A stretch of 64,000 nucleotides of DNA, from the NCBI GenBank assembly GCA_965247175.1, contig OZ252006.1, positions 4,712,001 through 4,776,000 on the forward strand, read 5' to 3'. The notes below the pieces were generated by a model. That model did not search any database, had not been told where the DNA came from, and saw only the letters and a list, made by a program, of their open reading frames with translations. Shown here in pieces: positions 25,965 to 34,408 of the stretch; the stretch's first letter is position 1; each line of letters opens with the position of its first letter. The translations under genes were made by a program, and so were the position numbers. Source of the stretch: JANQMX01 sp965247175 (lineage in GTDB: Bacteria; Pseudomonadota; Alphaproteobacteria; Kiloniellales; DSM-21159).

Positions 25965-26402
25965 TCAAGCGCCGCCTGTTCCGCTCGCGCGGCTCAGTAC
26001 ATTGTCGGCGACGACGACGACCTTGCTGACCGCATTGCCAACATCCGCAATGCGATCGGAGATCTGCTCGGTCTTGCCGACCTCCTGCGTTAGAGCCGCA
26101 GCTGAGGCTCGCAAGGCAGCGACCGCGTCCTGGGCGTAGCTGCTGCTCTGCACCACGCTGCGCTCGTCGTCTTCCAGCTCGCGCAGCGCTTCGTTGGCCC
26201 GGTTGCGCAGCCGGCGGAGATTGCGCACCCGGCTCTGCCGTTCGAGCGGTGGAATCGAATCGTCTGCGGCTAGGCTTTGCGCCTCATTCATGCAGCCCGT
26301 GATGGTGGCGAACTCGGCGCTTTGACCCTCGCGAATCGCAGCCAGCGCTTCGTCAGCGGAAACGCTCTGGCCTGCAGTCGCTCCCATTTGCGTGTCGCTC
26401 AT
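25965..26402 (-). CDS. Helical protein of unknown function
   Basis: A 145-residue soluble, mainly helical protein with no signal peptide; a charged stretch RQSRVRNLRRLRNRANEALR (about 63-82) and a coiled-coil-like C-terminal part. Its ATG lies 12 bases after the stop of the lipoprotein gene upstream and has a GGGGAGCAGGGG ribosome region, so the two are an operon. I do not recognise the family. The helical C-terminal pattern (TQEVGKTEQISDRIADVGN) resembles a chemoreceptor-like coil but no receptor motif is present. Confidence 0.6.
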   Translation of the reverse strand: MSDTQMGATAGQSVSADEALAAIREGQSAEFATITGCMNEAQSLAADDSIPPLERQSRVRNLRRLRNRANEALRELEDDERSVVQSSSYAQDAVAALRASAAALTQEVGKTEQISDRIADVGNAVSKVVVVADNVLSRASGTGGA

Positions 26403-26414
26403 TCCCCTGCTCCC

Positions 26415-27623
26415 CTATCGGCTCTGTGCCAGCGTCGACGCGATCTTTCCGATCTGCTCCAGCTCACCGATCAGCGTCTTGAGGTGTGCGACGATGGCGG
26501 CAAGGTCCGGGTCGGGGTCATTCACGGCTGTCTTCAGCGCGTTATGCGACTCGGCGACGCCCAGAATCGGTGCCACGCTGTCGCGCCCGGCGATCTGCCT
26601 TAGGCTGTGAACGGCACCATCCATTGCTTCCAAGCGCGCCATCATCTGTCGGTCGCCGGCAAAGCTCGCGTCAGTCAGGCCGCGCGCAATGTTGTAGTCG
26701 TTGACCATGTCGTTGAGCAGGAAGCCTTCGGAACGGACAATCTCGTAGCTGAGCAGCAAGGCGCCGTGACAGATCACGGCGACGCTATCCTGCACGGCCC
26801 CGTCCGTGGCGTTGACAGTTTCCTTGATGAATTCGTAGCGCTCCTCCCGCAAAATTACGCCGGTCAGCCGCGCGGCCGCGGTACCGACGGCCTTCACGGC
26901 CGGGGCGGCGATAACGCCGAAAGGTCCGGCGAGCGCCGCGAGTGCGCTGAGGCTGTCGGCGACTCGGGTTGCGGCGCTCTCCAAGGCCTCGATGTCCTTT
27001 GCCTCGGCTGCTTCTTGTAGGGCACTGGCATAGGCTTCCAAGGCCGCCGTCAATTGAGCCTGTGCCGCCGTATCGGGTGCCAGAGGCGGGATCCGCTTCG
27101 GCTGCGTAGCGGCTTGGTCCGGGGCGCTGCTGCCGTCTTGCGACAACGTCAGGCGACTCGGGTCGATGCCGCAGAGATAGAAGGGGTCGCGAAGCCGAGC
27201 GGACGTTCCGGAAGAGCCAGGCGCCATCGGCGCAAAGAGGGCAGGGCCAGCCACCGCCTGCTGTGTCGTCACCACGGCACAGTCCTTTGCCAACTTCGAG
27301 AGTCTTGCCTGCCGCTGGGCGAGAGCAGCTTGTCTCGCCTGTTCGGATGGTGCTGCATTCGGCGAAGCAATGGCCCCACCGCTCCAGGCCGCCAAGTCAA
27401 AGATCTCGCTGCAGGTTGCCTCGATTCGCAGCAGAGGCCTGTCGATGGCGATTGTTTGATAGTCCAGGCGCTTGCGCGCTCTTGTGTTGGCGGCGACCAC
27501 TTCGGTCATCGCCGCGTCCGCACCGCTCACGGCCTCCGAATAGCTTTCGGTGACTTGTGAAAGGTCGGGCGCACAGGCCGCGACCAACATTGCGGCCGCA
27601 CCCGTTAGAAGACATCCCCGCAT
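26415..27623 (-). CDS. Lipoprotein of unknown function
   Basis: A 402-residue lipoprotein: signal peptide with lipobox LVAAC (Cys17), then a long helical protein rich in Ala, with a hydrophobic stretch SLSALAALAGPFGVIAAPAV (about 230-250) that could insert in a membrane. The start at 27623 was chosen for the AAGGGGG ribosome site and the signal peptide; earlier in-frame ATGs (27725, 27641) would hide it. It is cotranscribed with the helical gene at 25965. The hydrophobic hairpin between coiled coils is faintly like pore-forming or bactofilin-linked proteins, but this is not enough for a function. Confidence 0.65.
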   Translation of the reverse strand: MRGCLLTGAAAMLVAACAPDLSQVTESYSEAVSGADAAMTEVVAANTRARKRLDYQTIAIDRPLLRIEATCSEIFDLAAWSGGAIASPNAAPSEQARQAALAQRQARLSKLAKDCAVVTTQQAVAGPALFAPMAPGSSGTSARLRDPFYLCGIDPSRLTLSQDGSSAPDQAATQPKRIPPLAPDTAAQAQLTAALEAYASALQEAAEAKDIEALESAATRVADSLSALAALAGPFGVIAAPAVKAVGTAAARLTGVILREERYEFIKETVNATDGAVQDSVAVICHGALLLSYEIVRSEGFLLNDMVNDYNIARGLTDASFAGDRQMMARLEAMDGAVHSLRQIAGRDSVAPILGVAESHNALKTAVNDPDPDLAAIVAHLKTLIGELEQIGKIASTLAQSR

Positions 27624-27855
27624 CTTTACCCCCTTGCCTTGCATCACCGTACATACCGATGCGGATGCAGGCACAAGGCGCTCTCTTAGGAGCGGAGTGG
27701 CGCCAGGCTTGTCTGCGCTCGGCATGCGGGATGCCCCTCGGCATCAAAACCGAAAAACGATAGGACTCAATTCAACATTCGGCGTGCGATAAATTTGCGA
27801 CAACACGTCCTTTGGTCGCGAAAACTGGGCTGAAGGAGAAAAGCGAAAAACCTGC

Positions 27856-27885
27856 TTGACTCGACGCGTTGCTGTTTTGTTCTAT
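27856..27885 (+). promoter_or_regulatory. Candidate late promoter of the phage block
   Basis: TTGACT (27856-27861) is followed after 18 bases by TTCTAT (27880-27885), a good -35 and a weak -10. Transcription would begin near 27892, only about 20 bases before a strong terminator hairpin at 27911. It is the only recognisable promoter ahead of the whole phage gene block. Confidence 0.4.
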
Positions 27886-27910
27886 GGCTGAAATTGACAG
27901 TGAACATTTG

Positions 27911-27948
27911 CGCCCGGGCAGTCACATCGCGCCGGGCGTTTCGTTTTT
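27911..27948 (+). terminator. Rho-independent terminator in the leader of the phage block
   Basis: CGCCCGG (27911-27917) pairs with CCGGGCG (27932-27938) around a 14-base loop and is followed by TTTCGTTTTT (27939-27948). It lies between the candidate promoter and the first phage gene, so read-through or antitermination would be needed for phage gene expression from that promoter. Confidence 0.65.
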
Positions 27949-28021
27949 CGGGCCGCATGCCGATTGTTATCGACCGGCCAGGCACTGCGCCCTCTTCGAA
28001 ACCGGACACTGATAGGCACCC

Positions 28022-28549
28022 GTGATCCTCGCACCACTGCGGCCTGGGCCCATCGCCCATGTGGCCTACAACATGCGTGCCCGCGACCGGGAGGAGTACG
28101 ACGCGCTCCGCCTTGGTTTGCGCTCTTCGCATCTCGCTGAGCGGCTGGCGCTGGCGCGCTACGGCTTTGTGGCCTGCGCGGACGACGGAACCCCAATTGC
28201 CGCCTGCGCCGGCGAGGAGCATCTGCCTGGCTTGGTCGGCTGGAGTTTTTTCGCCACGGCGCGGCTTCCCGAGATCGGCCTGGCGTTAACCCGGCATCTG
28301 CGACGCACTTACATTCCGACCCTCTGCGAGGCCGGTGTGCGCCGGGCCGAAGCCCGCTCACTGAAGGGCTACGACTGGGCCGCGCGTTGGATGGCCGGCC
28401 TCGGCTTTCGAGACCTCTGCATCCTCAAGCGCTTCGGCGCCGAGGGGCAGGACTTCATACTATGGGAGATGACTGACGACGATGTGCGGAGATCCAGATC
28501 CTCCACCCCCACCGCCCCCGCCACCTCCGCCTCCAGCGATCGACAATGA
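28022..28549 (+). CDS. T7 gp13-like (DUF2833) phage protein
   Basis: A 175-residue protein resembling the gp13/DUF2833 group of T7-like phages, an acetyltransferase-fold-like protein tied to virion assembly. The order beta-alpha with GWSFFATARLP and a late RWMAGLGFRDLCILKRFG motif is typical. Start GTG, with a weak ribosome site (GATAGG). First gene of the phage block; its 3' end overlaps the next gene by 68 bp in another frame. The C-terminal Ser/Thr-rich tail is the shadow of the polyproline tract of that gene. Confidence 0.68.
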   Translation: MILAPLRPGPIAHVAYNMRARDREEYDALRLGLRSSHLAERLALARYGFVACADDGTPIAACAGEEHLPGLVGWSFFATARLPEIGLALTRHLRRTYIPTLCEAGVRRAEARSLKGYDWAARWMAGLGFRDLCILKRFGAEGQDFILWEMTDDDVRRSRSSTPTAPATSASSDRQ

Positions 28550-28724
28550 GGATGTGCGGACGGCAGAGCGCGACTTCCGCCGCAGGCAGCGTCAGCGCCG
28601 TGGTCGCGCCTCCACCGTCCTGACCTCGGGCAGCGGGGTCAGCGAAGGCCTCGGCAGTGGCAATGTGGCCCGCGCCAGCCTGCGCCCGGCTGCTCAGCTA
28701 CTCAGCGGCGGAGGTGCGCCCTGA
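28482..28724 (+). CDS. Small phage protein with polyproline tract
   Basis: An 80-residue protein starting CGDPD followed by twelve prolines, then a basic helix (RDFRRRQRQRRGRASTVLTS). The GRAST-[IV]-LT motif is usual in a small protein placed just before the portal gene in T7-like podoviruses, function unknown. It overlaps the gp13-like gene at its 5' end, and its stop shares a base with the portal ATG (TGATG), so it is translationally coupled to the portal. Confidence 0.65.
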   Translation: MCGDPDPPPPPPPPPPPPAIDNEDVRTAERDFRRRQRQRRGRASTVLTSGSGVSEGLGSGNVARASLRPAAQLLSGGGAP

Positions 28725-30436
28725 TGAGCGACCCGCGCGCCAAGTTCGTCCTTCAAATGCAGCAGGACCTGGCGACCGAGCGTAGCAATTGGGAGCGGCG
28801 CTGGCAGCTCCAGGCCGAGCTCATCCGCCCTCTGCGTAGCGACTTCACCGTGACGCGCGCCGAGGGTGAGGAGCGGACGCAGAAGCTCTACGACTCCACC
28901 GCTCTGATGGCGCAGGACAACCTGGCGTCCGGGCTCTGGAGCCAGATCACCAACGCCGCCAACGTCTGGTTCTCTCTCAAGCATCCGGACGAAGAGATCG
29001 ACCGCCGGCGCGACGTGCGTGCCTGGCTCGAGCGGGCTTCGAAGATCATGCTTGCGGCCTTCGGCGCCTCGGGCCAGCGCTTCTATGCCCAAGCGCTGGA
29101 GGTCTATCGCGATGCGCCGACCTTCGGCACGGCCGTCTTTTACAACGAGTTTCGGCCGCAGCAGGCGGATGTCTACTTCCGCGCCCTGCCGCTTCACGAG
29201 TGCTACATCGGCGCCAACCAGTGGCACGAGGTCGACAAGGTGTTCCGCAAGTTCGAGATGACGGCGCGACAAGCGGTGCAGGCCTTCGGCGAAAAGGCCT
29301 TTCCGGCGAACAGCGCCATCCGCCGTGCCGCCGACAAGCGCCCCTTTGAGCGTCACAGCTTCATCCACGCGGTCCTGCCCATCGACGAGTTGGAAGTGGA
29401 CAAGCGCCATAAGCAGAGCGGCAAGGCGTTTGCCTCCCTCTGGGTCGGCGTCGATGACGCCGCGGTGCTCCGCGAGAGTGGCTACTATGATATGCCCTAT
29501 CAGGTGCCGCGATGGAGCCAAGCTTCACGCGGGGTCTATGGCGATAGTCAGGCCGATCTCGCTATGCCGGACATCCGGATGGTCAACACCATGGCGCGGA
29601 CCACATTGAGCGGCGCCGAGCTGGCGGTAAAGCCACCCTTGCTGGCGCCCAACGAAAGCGCCGTGCGCGGTGCCAACCGGCGCGGACTCCGTACCGGGCC
29701 GCAGTCGATCATCTACGGCGGCGTCACAGCGGAAGGCCGGGCGCTCTATCAGCCGCTGGTCACCGGCGCCAACGTCGGTCTCGGTCTGGAGATGGAGGAG
29801 CAACGGCGCCATGCAATTCGCGAGGCCTTCTTCTTCTCGCTTCTGCAGATGGTCGGTGCGCCCAACGCCACGGCGACCGAGGTGCTGCAAAGGGAAGAGG
29901 AGAAGCTGCGCTTGATGGGCCCGCAGCTCGGCCGCCTGCAGAGCGAGTTTCTCGATCCGCTGATCGACCGCGTCTTCGGCATCCTGCTGCGCGAGGGCGC
30001 CTTTGGCCCGGAAGAGGAAATCCCCGAGCCGCTCTTGGTACAGAGCGACATTGCCGTTGCCTATGTCTCGCCGCTCGCCCGCGCTCAGCGGGTCAGCGAG
30101 GCGGCATCGGCCGACCGCTTCGTGGCTTCGCTTGGCAGCCTGGCGGCAGTCACGGGCGACCCCAGCGTGTGGGACAACGTGGACCAGGACGCGCTCGCCC
30201 AGACCTACGGCGAGGCCTACGGCATCGCCCAGTCCGTGCTTGTCGATCCTGAAACGCGTGACACCCGTCGGCAGGAACGCCTGCAGGCGCAACAGACTCA
30301 GCAGCTCGCAGCGCAGGCGCCGGGCGCTGCAAGGGCCCTCAAGGACGTGGCCGAGATTGCCGACGCGGGCGGTGGTGGACCGAGTGGAGGGCTGGGCGGC
30401 TTGCTAAGCGGGCAGGAGGCGCTCCCGAATGCTTGA
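28724..30436 (+). CDS. Phage portal (head-to-tail connector) protein, T7 gp8-like
   Basis: A 570-residue podoviral portal protein (Head-tail_con family), close to the usual 510-570 residues. The N-terminal RSNWERRWQLQAELIRP helix, the DSTALMAQDNLASGLWS segment and the C-terminal region EAFFFSLLQM ... ATEVLQREEEKLRLMGP are family hallmarks. Twelve copies form the vertex through which DNA enters the capsid. A Gly-rich tail ends the protein. Coupled by TGATG to the preceding gene and overlapping the next by eight bases. Confidence 0.92.
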   Translation: MSDPRAKFVLQMQQDLATERSNWERRWQLQAELIRPLRSDFTVTRAEGEERTQKLYDSTALMAQDNLASGLWSQITNAANVWFSLKHPDEEIDRRRDVRAWLERASKIMLAAFGASGQRFYAQALEVYRDAPTFGTAVFYNEFRPQQADVYFRALPLHECYIGANQWHEVDKVFRKFEMTARQAVQAFGEKAFPANSAIRRAADKRPFERHSFIHAVLPIDELEVDKRHKQSGKAFASLWVGVDDAAVLRESGYYDMPYQVPRWSQASRGVYGDSQADLAMPDIRMVNTMARTTLSGAELAVKPPLLAPNESAVRGANRRGLRTGPQSIIYGGVTAEGRALYQPLVTGANVGLGLEMEEQRRHAIREAFFFSLLQMVGAPNATATEVLQREEEKLRLMGPQLGRLQSEFLDPLIDRVFGILLREGAFGPEEEIPEPLLVQSDIAVAYVSPLARAQRVSEAASADRFVASLGSLAAVTGDPSVWDNVDQDALAQTYGEAYGIAQSVLVDPETRDTRRQERLQAQQTQQLAAQAPGAARALKDVAEIADAGGGGPSGGLGGLLSGQEALPNA

Positions 30437-30707
30437 GCTTGGTGCCATGGCCGGCGCTCTTGGCCACGACGAGGCCAAGAGCTTGGCCGCCAGCTACCAC
30501 ACCGTCTTCGACGGCGAGGACGGTCGGCGCGTGCTCGGCGACCTGGCCAACTTCTGCGCCGCCAACAGCACCACGGTGCAGGCGAGCGAACGCGAGAGCT
30601 TCGTTATGGAAGGACGGCGCCAGGCTTTCCTGCGCATCGCCGCCTGGCTGAAGCTCGATTGGCGCGACTTCGACGAACTGGAACGGGACCTCTTCGATCA
30701 TGAGTGA
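30429..30707 (+). CDS. Bbp19-like phage protein
   Basis: A 92-residue protein of the Bbp19 type (named from Bordetella phage BPP-1), found between portal and scaffold in many podoviruses. The motif VFDGEDGRRVLGDLANFC and RESFVMEGRRQAFLRI are characteristic. Role in the virion unknown. It overlaps the portal gene and the scaffold gene by eight bases each, indicating tight translational coupling. Confidence 0.82.
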   Translation: MLELGAMAGALGHDEAKSLAASYHTVFDGEDGRRVLGDLANFCAANSTTVQASERESFVMEGRRQAFLRIAAWLKLDWRDFDELERDLFDHE

Positions 30708-31554
30708 ACTGCACGAGTCCGATACGCCCGAAGCGATGGGTAGCTCTGAAGCTGAGACCGGCCCCGGATCGCAGTCCGGTGCAAGCTTCGATTGGAGCGG
30801 CACTCTCGGCGAGAGTTACAAGAGCTTCAAACCGATGCTCGAGGCCAAAGGCTGGAAGGAACCGGGCGACGCGCTCAAGGCCTATGGCGAGCTGGAGAAG
30901 AAGCTCGGCAAGGCCGTGGTCGTGCCGGGTGAGAACGCCAGCGATGCGGAGCGCGCCGCTTTCCACAAGCGCCTCGGCGTGCCCAATGCGCCGGACGGCT
31001 ATCAGCTCACCAAACCCGAAGGTGTCGATGGCTACGACGACTCCATCGCGGCCTGGCTGCGCGCTACTGGGCACCGTCTGTCCCTGCCGGCCAAGGCGCT
31101 TTCCGGTCTGCACGATGCCTACTTCCAGGATATCGTGAAGCCGCACTTGGCCCAGAAGGCCGAGGCGCGCGAGGTGGCCAAGCGCCAGCTCGACATGGAG
31201 ATCTACGACAACTGGCCCGAAGCCAAACAGGCGGCTTATCTCGACTGCGCCAAGCGCGGTGCCCGCTTTCTCGGACTGGCGCCCGAGCGGCTCGATGGCC
31301 TGCTCGACCACGTCAGCGACTTCGCTCTGGTGGAAGCCATGCGCAAGCTCGGCGAGATGGTCGGCGAGGATGCCCTGGTCGGTGGCGGCAGCGCCCCGCC
31401 GCTCGGCGCGGATGCTGCCCGGGCCGAGCTTCAGCGCTTCAAAGGCGACCCGGAGGTACAGAAGGCTTACGCCGACAACCGCCACCCGCAGCACCGCGAG
31501 GTGGTGGCCCGCTTCAACCAGCTCACCGAACGCGCCTACCCGATCGGAGGGTAG
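30700..31554 (+). CDS. Phage scaffolding protein (putative)
   Basis: A 284-residue acidic, helical protein directly before the capsid gene, the place and character of T7 gp9-like scaffold proteins. It starts with a Ser/Glu/Gly-rich flexible segment (1-30), continues with helices including KPMLEAKGWKEPGDALKAYGELEKKLGK, and ends in a region rich in charged residues (VVARFNQLTERAYP). Scaffold proteins guide capsid assembly and then leave. Assignment rests on position, composition and the GWK-x-P-x-D-A-L motif that recurs in this group. Confidence 0.75.
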   Translation: MSELHESDTPEAMGSSEAETGPGSQSGASFDWSGTLGESYKSFKPMLEAKGWKEPGDALKAYGELEKKLGKAVVVPGENASDAERAAFHKRLGVPNAPDGYQLTKPEGVDGYDDSIAAWLRATGHRLSLPAKALSGLHDAYFQDIVKPHLAQKAEAREVAKRQLDMEIYDNWPEAKQAAYLDCAKRGARFLGLAPERLDGLLDHVSDFALVEAMRKLGEMVGEDALVGGGSAPPLGADAARAELQRFKGDPEVQKAYADNRHPQHREVVARFNQLTERAYPIGG

Positions 31555-31560
31555 GGTATC

Positions 31561-31767
31561 GTGAACGACACCGAACTCGCCTTCCGCTGTGTCGAGCTGG
31601 CGGTGAAGAGCGGTGCCCAAGGCGACCCGGGCGCGCTCGCCGGCCTCTACTTCTCAGCGGTAAAGCGCCTGGCGCCTCAAACCGTCGACGCCAAGAAACC
31701 TAACCCCGCGGGCAAGGCGAAGTCCCCCGCTACCGCCGGTAAGACGGCACGCCGTAGGCCGGCGTAA
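31561..31767 (+). CDS. Small basic phage protein
   Basis: A 68-residue protein with a short helical N-terminus (TELAFRCVELAVKSG) and a Lys/Arg/Ala/Pro-rich tail. It begins with GTG six bases after the scaffold stop and ends 84 bases before the capsid ATG. The same kind of small gene (RCVELA/RLELL start, basic tail) sits before the capsid gene in related phages. Function unknown. Confidence 0.6.
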   Translation: MNDTELAFRCVELAVKSGAQGDPGALAGLYFSAVKRLAPQTVDAKKPNPAGKAKSPATAGKTARRRPA

Positions 31768-31851
31768 AACAGCTAGGAGTCGGGTCCGGCGCACCGGGCA
31801 ACCCCTTCGACAATCGCAACCGAAACCTCGCTGTTGTTGGAGGAACACACA

Positions 31852-32733
31852 ATGGCAGACTCATTGGCGACCAACTTCGCCAACCGCTTCAACGAGCAGT
31901 TCGACATGCTGGCGCAGTCGATGCTGCCGAAGCTCGAACCGGCGGTCATCGCCGACACGGAAGGCGGCGAGAAAGCCTTCCGCGATCAGATCGGAGAGAT
32001 GGACGGCGAGGAGGTCGCAGGCCTCAACGACGACACGCCCATCCAGGCCGAGAACAGCAACCGCCGGGCCATCACCACCACGCCCTGGGTGTGGAACCGC
32101 CTGGTGCGTCGCTGGGAAGTGACGCGCCTGATGAAGGATCCGCAGAACGCCTACGTCCGTGCGGCGGTTGCGGCCCGCAACCGGCACGTCAACAAGAAGA
32201 TTGCTGCGGCGGCCATCGCTACGGCAAAGGGTGGCAAGGATGGTTCAAATGACATCCCCTTCGACACTGCCAACCAGGCCGTTAGCAACAGCGGCAACAC
32301 CGGGCTGACGCTGGCGAAGATCCGGGAAGCTCACAAGATCCTCGGCAACAATGCCGTGCTCGATATCGAGATGGGCGATCTCTACTTCACCGCCAGCTAC
32401 ACGCAGCAGGCGGATCTGCTCGCGACCACGGAGGCGACCTCGTCCGACTTCTCGGCGGTCAAGGCGCTGGTCAACGGAGAGATCGATTTCTTCATGGGCT
32501 TCCGCTGGATCTGGTTGCAGGACGAGCTGATCGGCAAGACCGGCAACGACCGCCAGTGTTTCGCCCACGCCAAGTCCGGCCTGACGCTTCGGAAGCCGGA
32601 GGACATGTTCCGCCGCATCACCGAGCGGCCGGACAAGAACTACAACATGCAGGTCTACATGAGCGGCGACTACGGGGCAGCCCGCCTCGAAGAGAAGAAG
32701 GTCGTTCTCGTGCCCTGCACGGAAGCCGCATAA
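31852..32733 (+). CDS. Major capsid protein (Phage_capsid_2-like)
   Basis: A 293-residue capsid protein of the group found in BPP-1-like podoviruses (Phage_capsid_2). Recognisable parts: N-terminal NRFNEQFDMLAQSMLPKLEP, the RRWEVTRLMKDPQNAYV segment and the C-terminal GYMSGDYGA-type strand (QVYMSGDYGAARLEEKKV). The ATG at 31852 has a GTTGGAGG ribosome site; an upstream in-frame TTG at 31834 is not needed. It forms the icosahedral shell; strong ribosome binding agrees with high expression. Confidence 0.88.
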   Translation: MADSLATNFANRFNEQFDMLAQSMLPKLEPAVIADTEGGEKAFRDQIGEMDGEEVAGLNDDTPIQAENSNRRAITTTPWVWNRLVRRWEVTRLMKDPQNAYVRAAVAARNRHVNKKIAAAAIATAKGGKDGSNDIPFDTANQAVSNSGNTGLTLAKIREAHKILGNNAVLDIEMGDLYFTASYTQQADLLATTEATSSDFSAVKALVNGEIDFFMGFRWIWLQDELIGKTGNDRQCFAHAKSGLTLRKPEDMFRRITERPDKNYNMQVYMSGDYGAARLEEKKVVLVPCTEAA

Positions 32734-32745
32734 GGAGGACTGGCA

Positions 32746-33225
32746 ATGACACAAGAGAAGTCTACCCAGATCCAGAATCTGGAAGCGCAACCCCCCGTCG
32801 GTATTCCCACCACGGACTGGAAGGGCGTGTTGCGCATCATGCGCTTTGAGTTTGCGCAAGGTGCGACCCAAGGCGCAGCAGGTTCTCTCGCGGAACTAGT
32901 GAAGCTGCCAGCTGGGAACATTCGTGTCCTTCTACATCTCTGTCGCATCAATCATGCCGACATGGGCGCATCCCGTACCATGGACCTCGGATGGCTGGAC
33001 TACAATGAGCCGGACGGAACCGCAGTTCCGGCCGACCCAAACGGCCTCGACGATGGTGTCAGCGTTGCTGCCGCAGGCAGTTTCGTTCCGAGTGGCACGC
33101 TGGGTGGCGATGAAACCAAGCTGTTCCAGAGCAAGTCCGGCGTAACGCTGACTGCTCAGATCAACGATGGGACGCTACAGGCTGCAAAGACCATCGGCGG
33201 AACGATCGTGTACGTTCAGGACTGA
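32746..33225 (+). CDS. Phage structural protein following capsid gene
   Basis: A 159-residue, mainly beta protein directly after the capsid gene, ending 30 bases before a strong terminator. Segments such as GNIRVLLHLCRINHADMG and SRTMDLGWLDY suggest a compact beta domain. Position suggests a decoration or head-stabilising protein; no motif proves it. GGAGGA precedes the ATG. Confidence 0.6.
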   Translation: MTQEKSTQIQNLEAQPPVGIPTTDWKGVLRIMRFEFAQGATQGAAGSLAELVKLPAGNIRVLLHLCRINHADMGASRTMDLGWLDYNEPDGTAVPADPNGLDDGVSVAAAGSFVPSGTLGGDETKLFQSKSGVTLTAQINDGTLQAAKTIGGTIVYVQD

Positions 33226-33257
33226 CACTCCAGTCTCCCTGGAGGGCCCTCAAACTC

Positions 33258-33294
33258 GGGGCGGTTTCCTTGCGGAAGCCGCCCCAGCTTTTTT
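33258..33294 (+). terminator. Strong Rho-independent terminator after the head genes
   Basis: A 12-pair stem (33258-33269 with 33274-33285, starting GGGGCGG and ending CCGCCCC, one T-G pair) with a four-base loop is followed by AGC and six T residues (33289-33294). It separates the capsid region from the tail region. The ribosome site of the next gene begins in the same T-run, so the next gene is translated only from read-through or a new promoter. Confidence 0.85.
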
Positions 33295-33304
33295 GGAGAA
33301 CAAT

Positions 33305-33508
33305 ATGGCACACGCAACTGTCCAGGCGGATGTCCACGACACGCGCGATGACATCAGCATCGCGACCGGCACGCCGCTCCAGTCGAAGGCGGTCATGGTC
33401 GTCTTCGACGATAGCAAGATCGCGATGACGGACACTCTGGCGATCGAGACCACCTTGCGCCGCATTGCTGAGGCCGTCCGCGCCGCGGCGCCCGTCGATA
33501 CACAGTAG
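33305..33508 (+). CDS. Small phage protein of unknown function
   Basis: A 67-residue protein (MAHATVQADVHDT start, VVFDDSKIAMTDTLAIETTL middle). GGAG lies seven bases before the ATG at 33305; a longer frame reaching back to 33167 would run through the terminator and the previous gene and is rejected. Next gene starts 11 bases on. Probably a minor virion or head-completion component by position only. Confidence 0.55.
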   Translation: MAHATVQADVHDTRDDISIATGTPLQSKAVMVVFDDSKIAMTDTLAIETTLRRIAEAVRAAAPVDTQ

Positions 33509-33519
33509 GGGGCTGAGCG

Positions 33520-33942
33520 ATGACAACGAAGGTTTCGGTTGCAGCTGCCAATGCGGCCTGCGACGCCATAGTGGGGAGCATTAACAGTGGCGGGGCTGGC
33601 ACCCTCAGGATCTATCCGGCGCCGCGGCCGGCCACGCCGGAAACCGCCGCCGGTGTAAGCGCACTGGCAACAATCTCATTGAACAATCCGGCTTTCGGCG
33701 GAGCATCGGCTGGTGTGGCCGCATTGGACACGACGCCGGCCATTGAGGATCCTAGCGCCGATGCGACAGGTACGGCTGCCTGGTTTCGCATCACGAACGG
33801 CAGCGGCACGGCGGTGATCGACGGCGACGTCGGCCTTAGCTCACCGGGGACGGCCGAGTTGATCTTGAACACTGTCGACATCGTCTTGGACGGCCCGGTT
33901 CAGATCACATCCTTTACCTTCGAAGTGCCGCGGAGCGAATAA
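33520..33942 (+). CDS. Phage protein, beta-rich, unknown function
   Basis: A 140-residue beta-rich protein. The pattern IVGSINSGGAGTLRIYPAP near the start and a C-terminal QITSFTFEVPRSE recur in alphaproteobacterial phage-like elements between capsid and tail genes. Likely a structural protein; no catalytic motif. Four bases separate it from the following gene, so it belongs to the same transcript. Confidence 0.55.
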   Translation: MTTKVSVAAANAACDAIVGSINSGGAGTLRIYPAPRPATPETAAGVSALATISLNNPAFGGASAGVAALDTTPAIEDPSADATGTAAWFRITNGSGTAVIDGDVGLSSPGTAELILNTVDIVLDGPVQITSFTFEVPRSE

Positions 33943-33946
33943 CGCC

Positions 33947-34408
33947 ATGGCAGACCTGAAGGCTCTGGTTGGCGCGCCGCCTTATGACAGCATGAGCGAC
34001 CAGGAGGTCGCCAGTGCATTGCGTCTGCGCGACCAGCCTGGCGATATCGCGTTGGGCGAGCTCAACCAGGAAATCGACAATATGGCGGATGCCGGCGGTG
34101 TGCCCGTCTGGGAGCACATCGTCAGCGGCGCGGCGGTCACCTCCGGCACGCAGGACGAGATTGCTCTCGGCGTTGCTTGCCGCGCGGCACTGCGACTGCT
34201 TCGCGACTCTCGTCCCGACTATCCCGGCGTCAACACGCGTTCCACCACGTTTACCTCCAACATCGATCGACTGGTCGCCGGCGGCGCGCTGACCATCGCT
34301 CAAGGTGATGCGCTCAAAGGCAAGTCGGACAACCGGCGCTCGCGCGGCGAGACCGCTGGGGTCGGCAACCCCAACTGGCGCGACGTACAGCGAGTGAGGG
34401 CTTCCTGA
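33947..34408 (+). CDS. Phage protein of unknown function
   Basis: A 153-residue protein with an N-terminal helix and a QDEIALGVACRAALRLLRDSRPDYPGVN motif. It overlaps the next gene (TGATG) and follows the previous one by four bases. Located where head-tail joining proteins are common, but the sequence gives no proof. Confidence 0.55.
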   Translation: MADLKALVGAPPYDSMSDQEVASALRLRDQPGDIALGELNQEIDNMADAGGVPVWEHIVSGAAVTSGTQDEIALGVACRAALRLLRDSRPDYPGVNTRSTTFTSNIDRLVAGGALTIAQGDALKGKSDNRRSRGETAGVGNPNWRDVQRVRAS

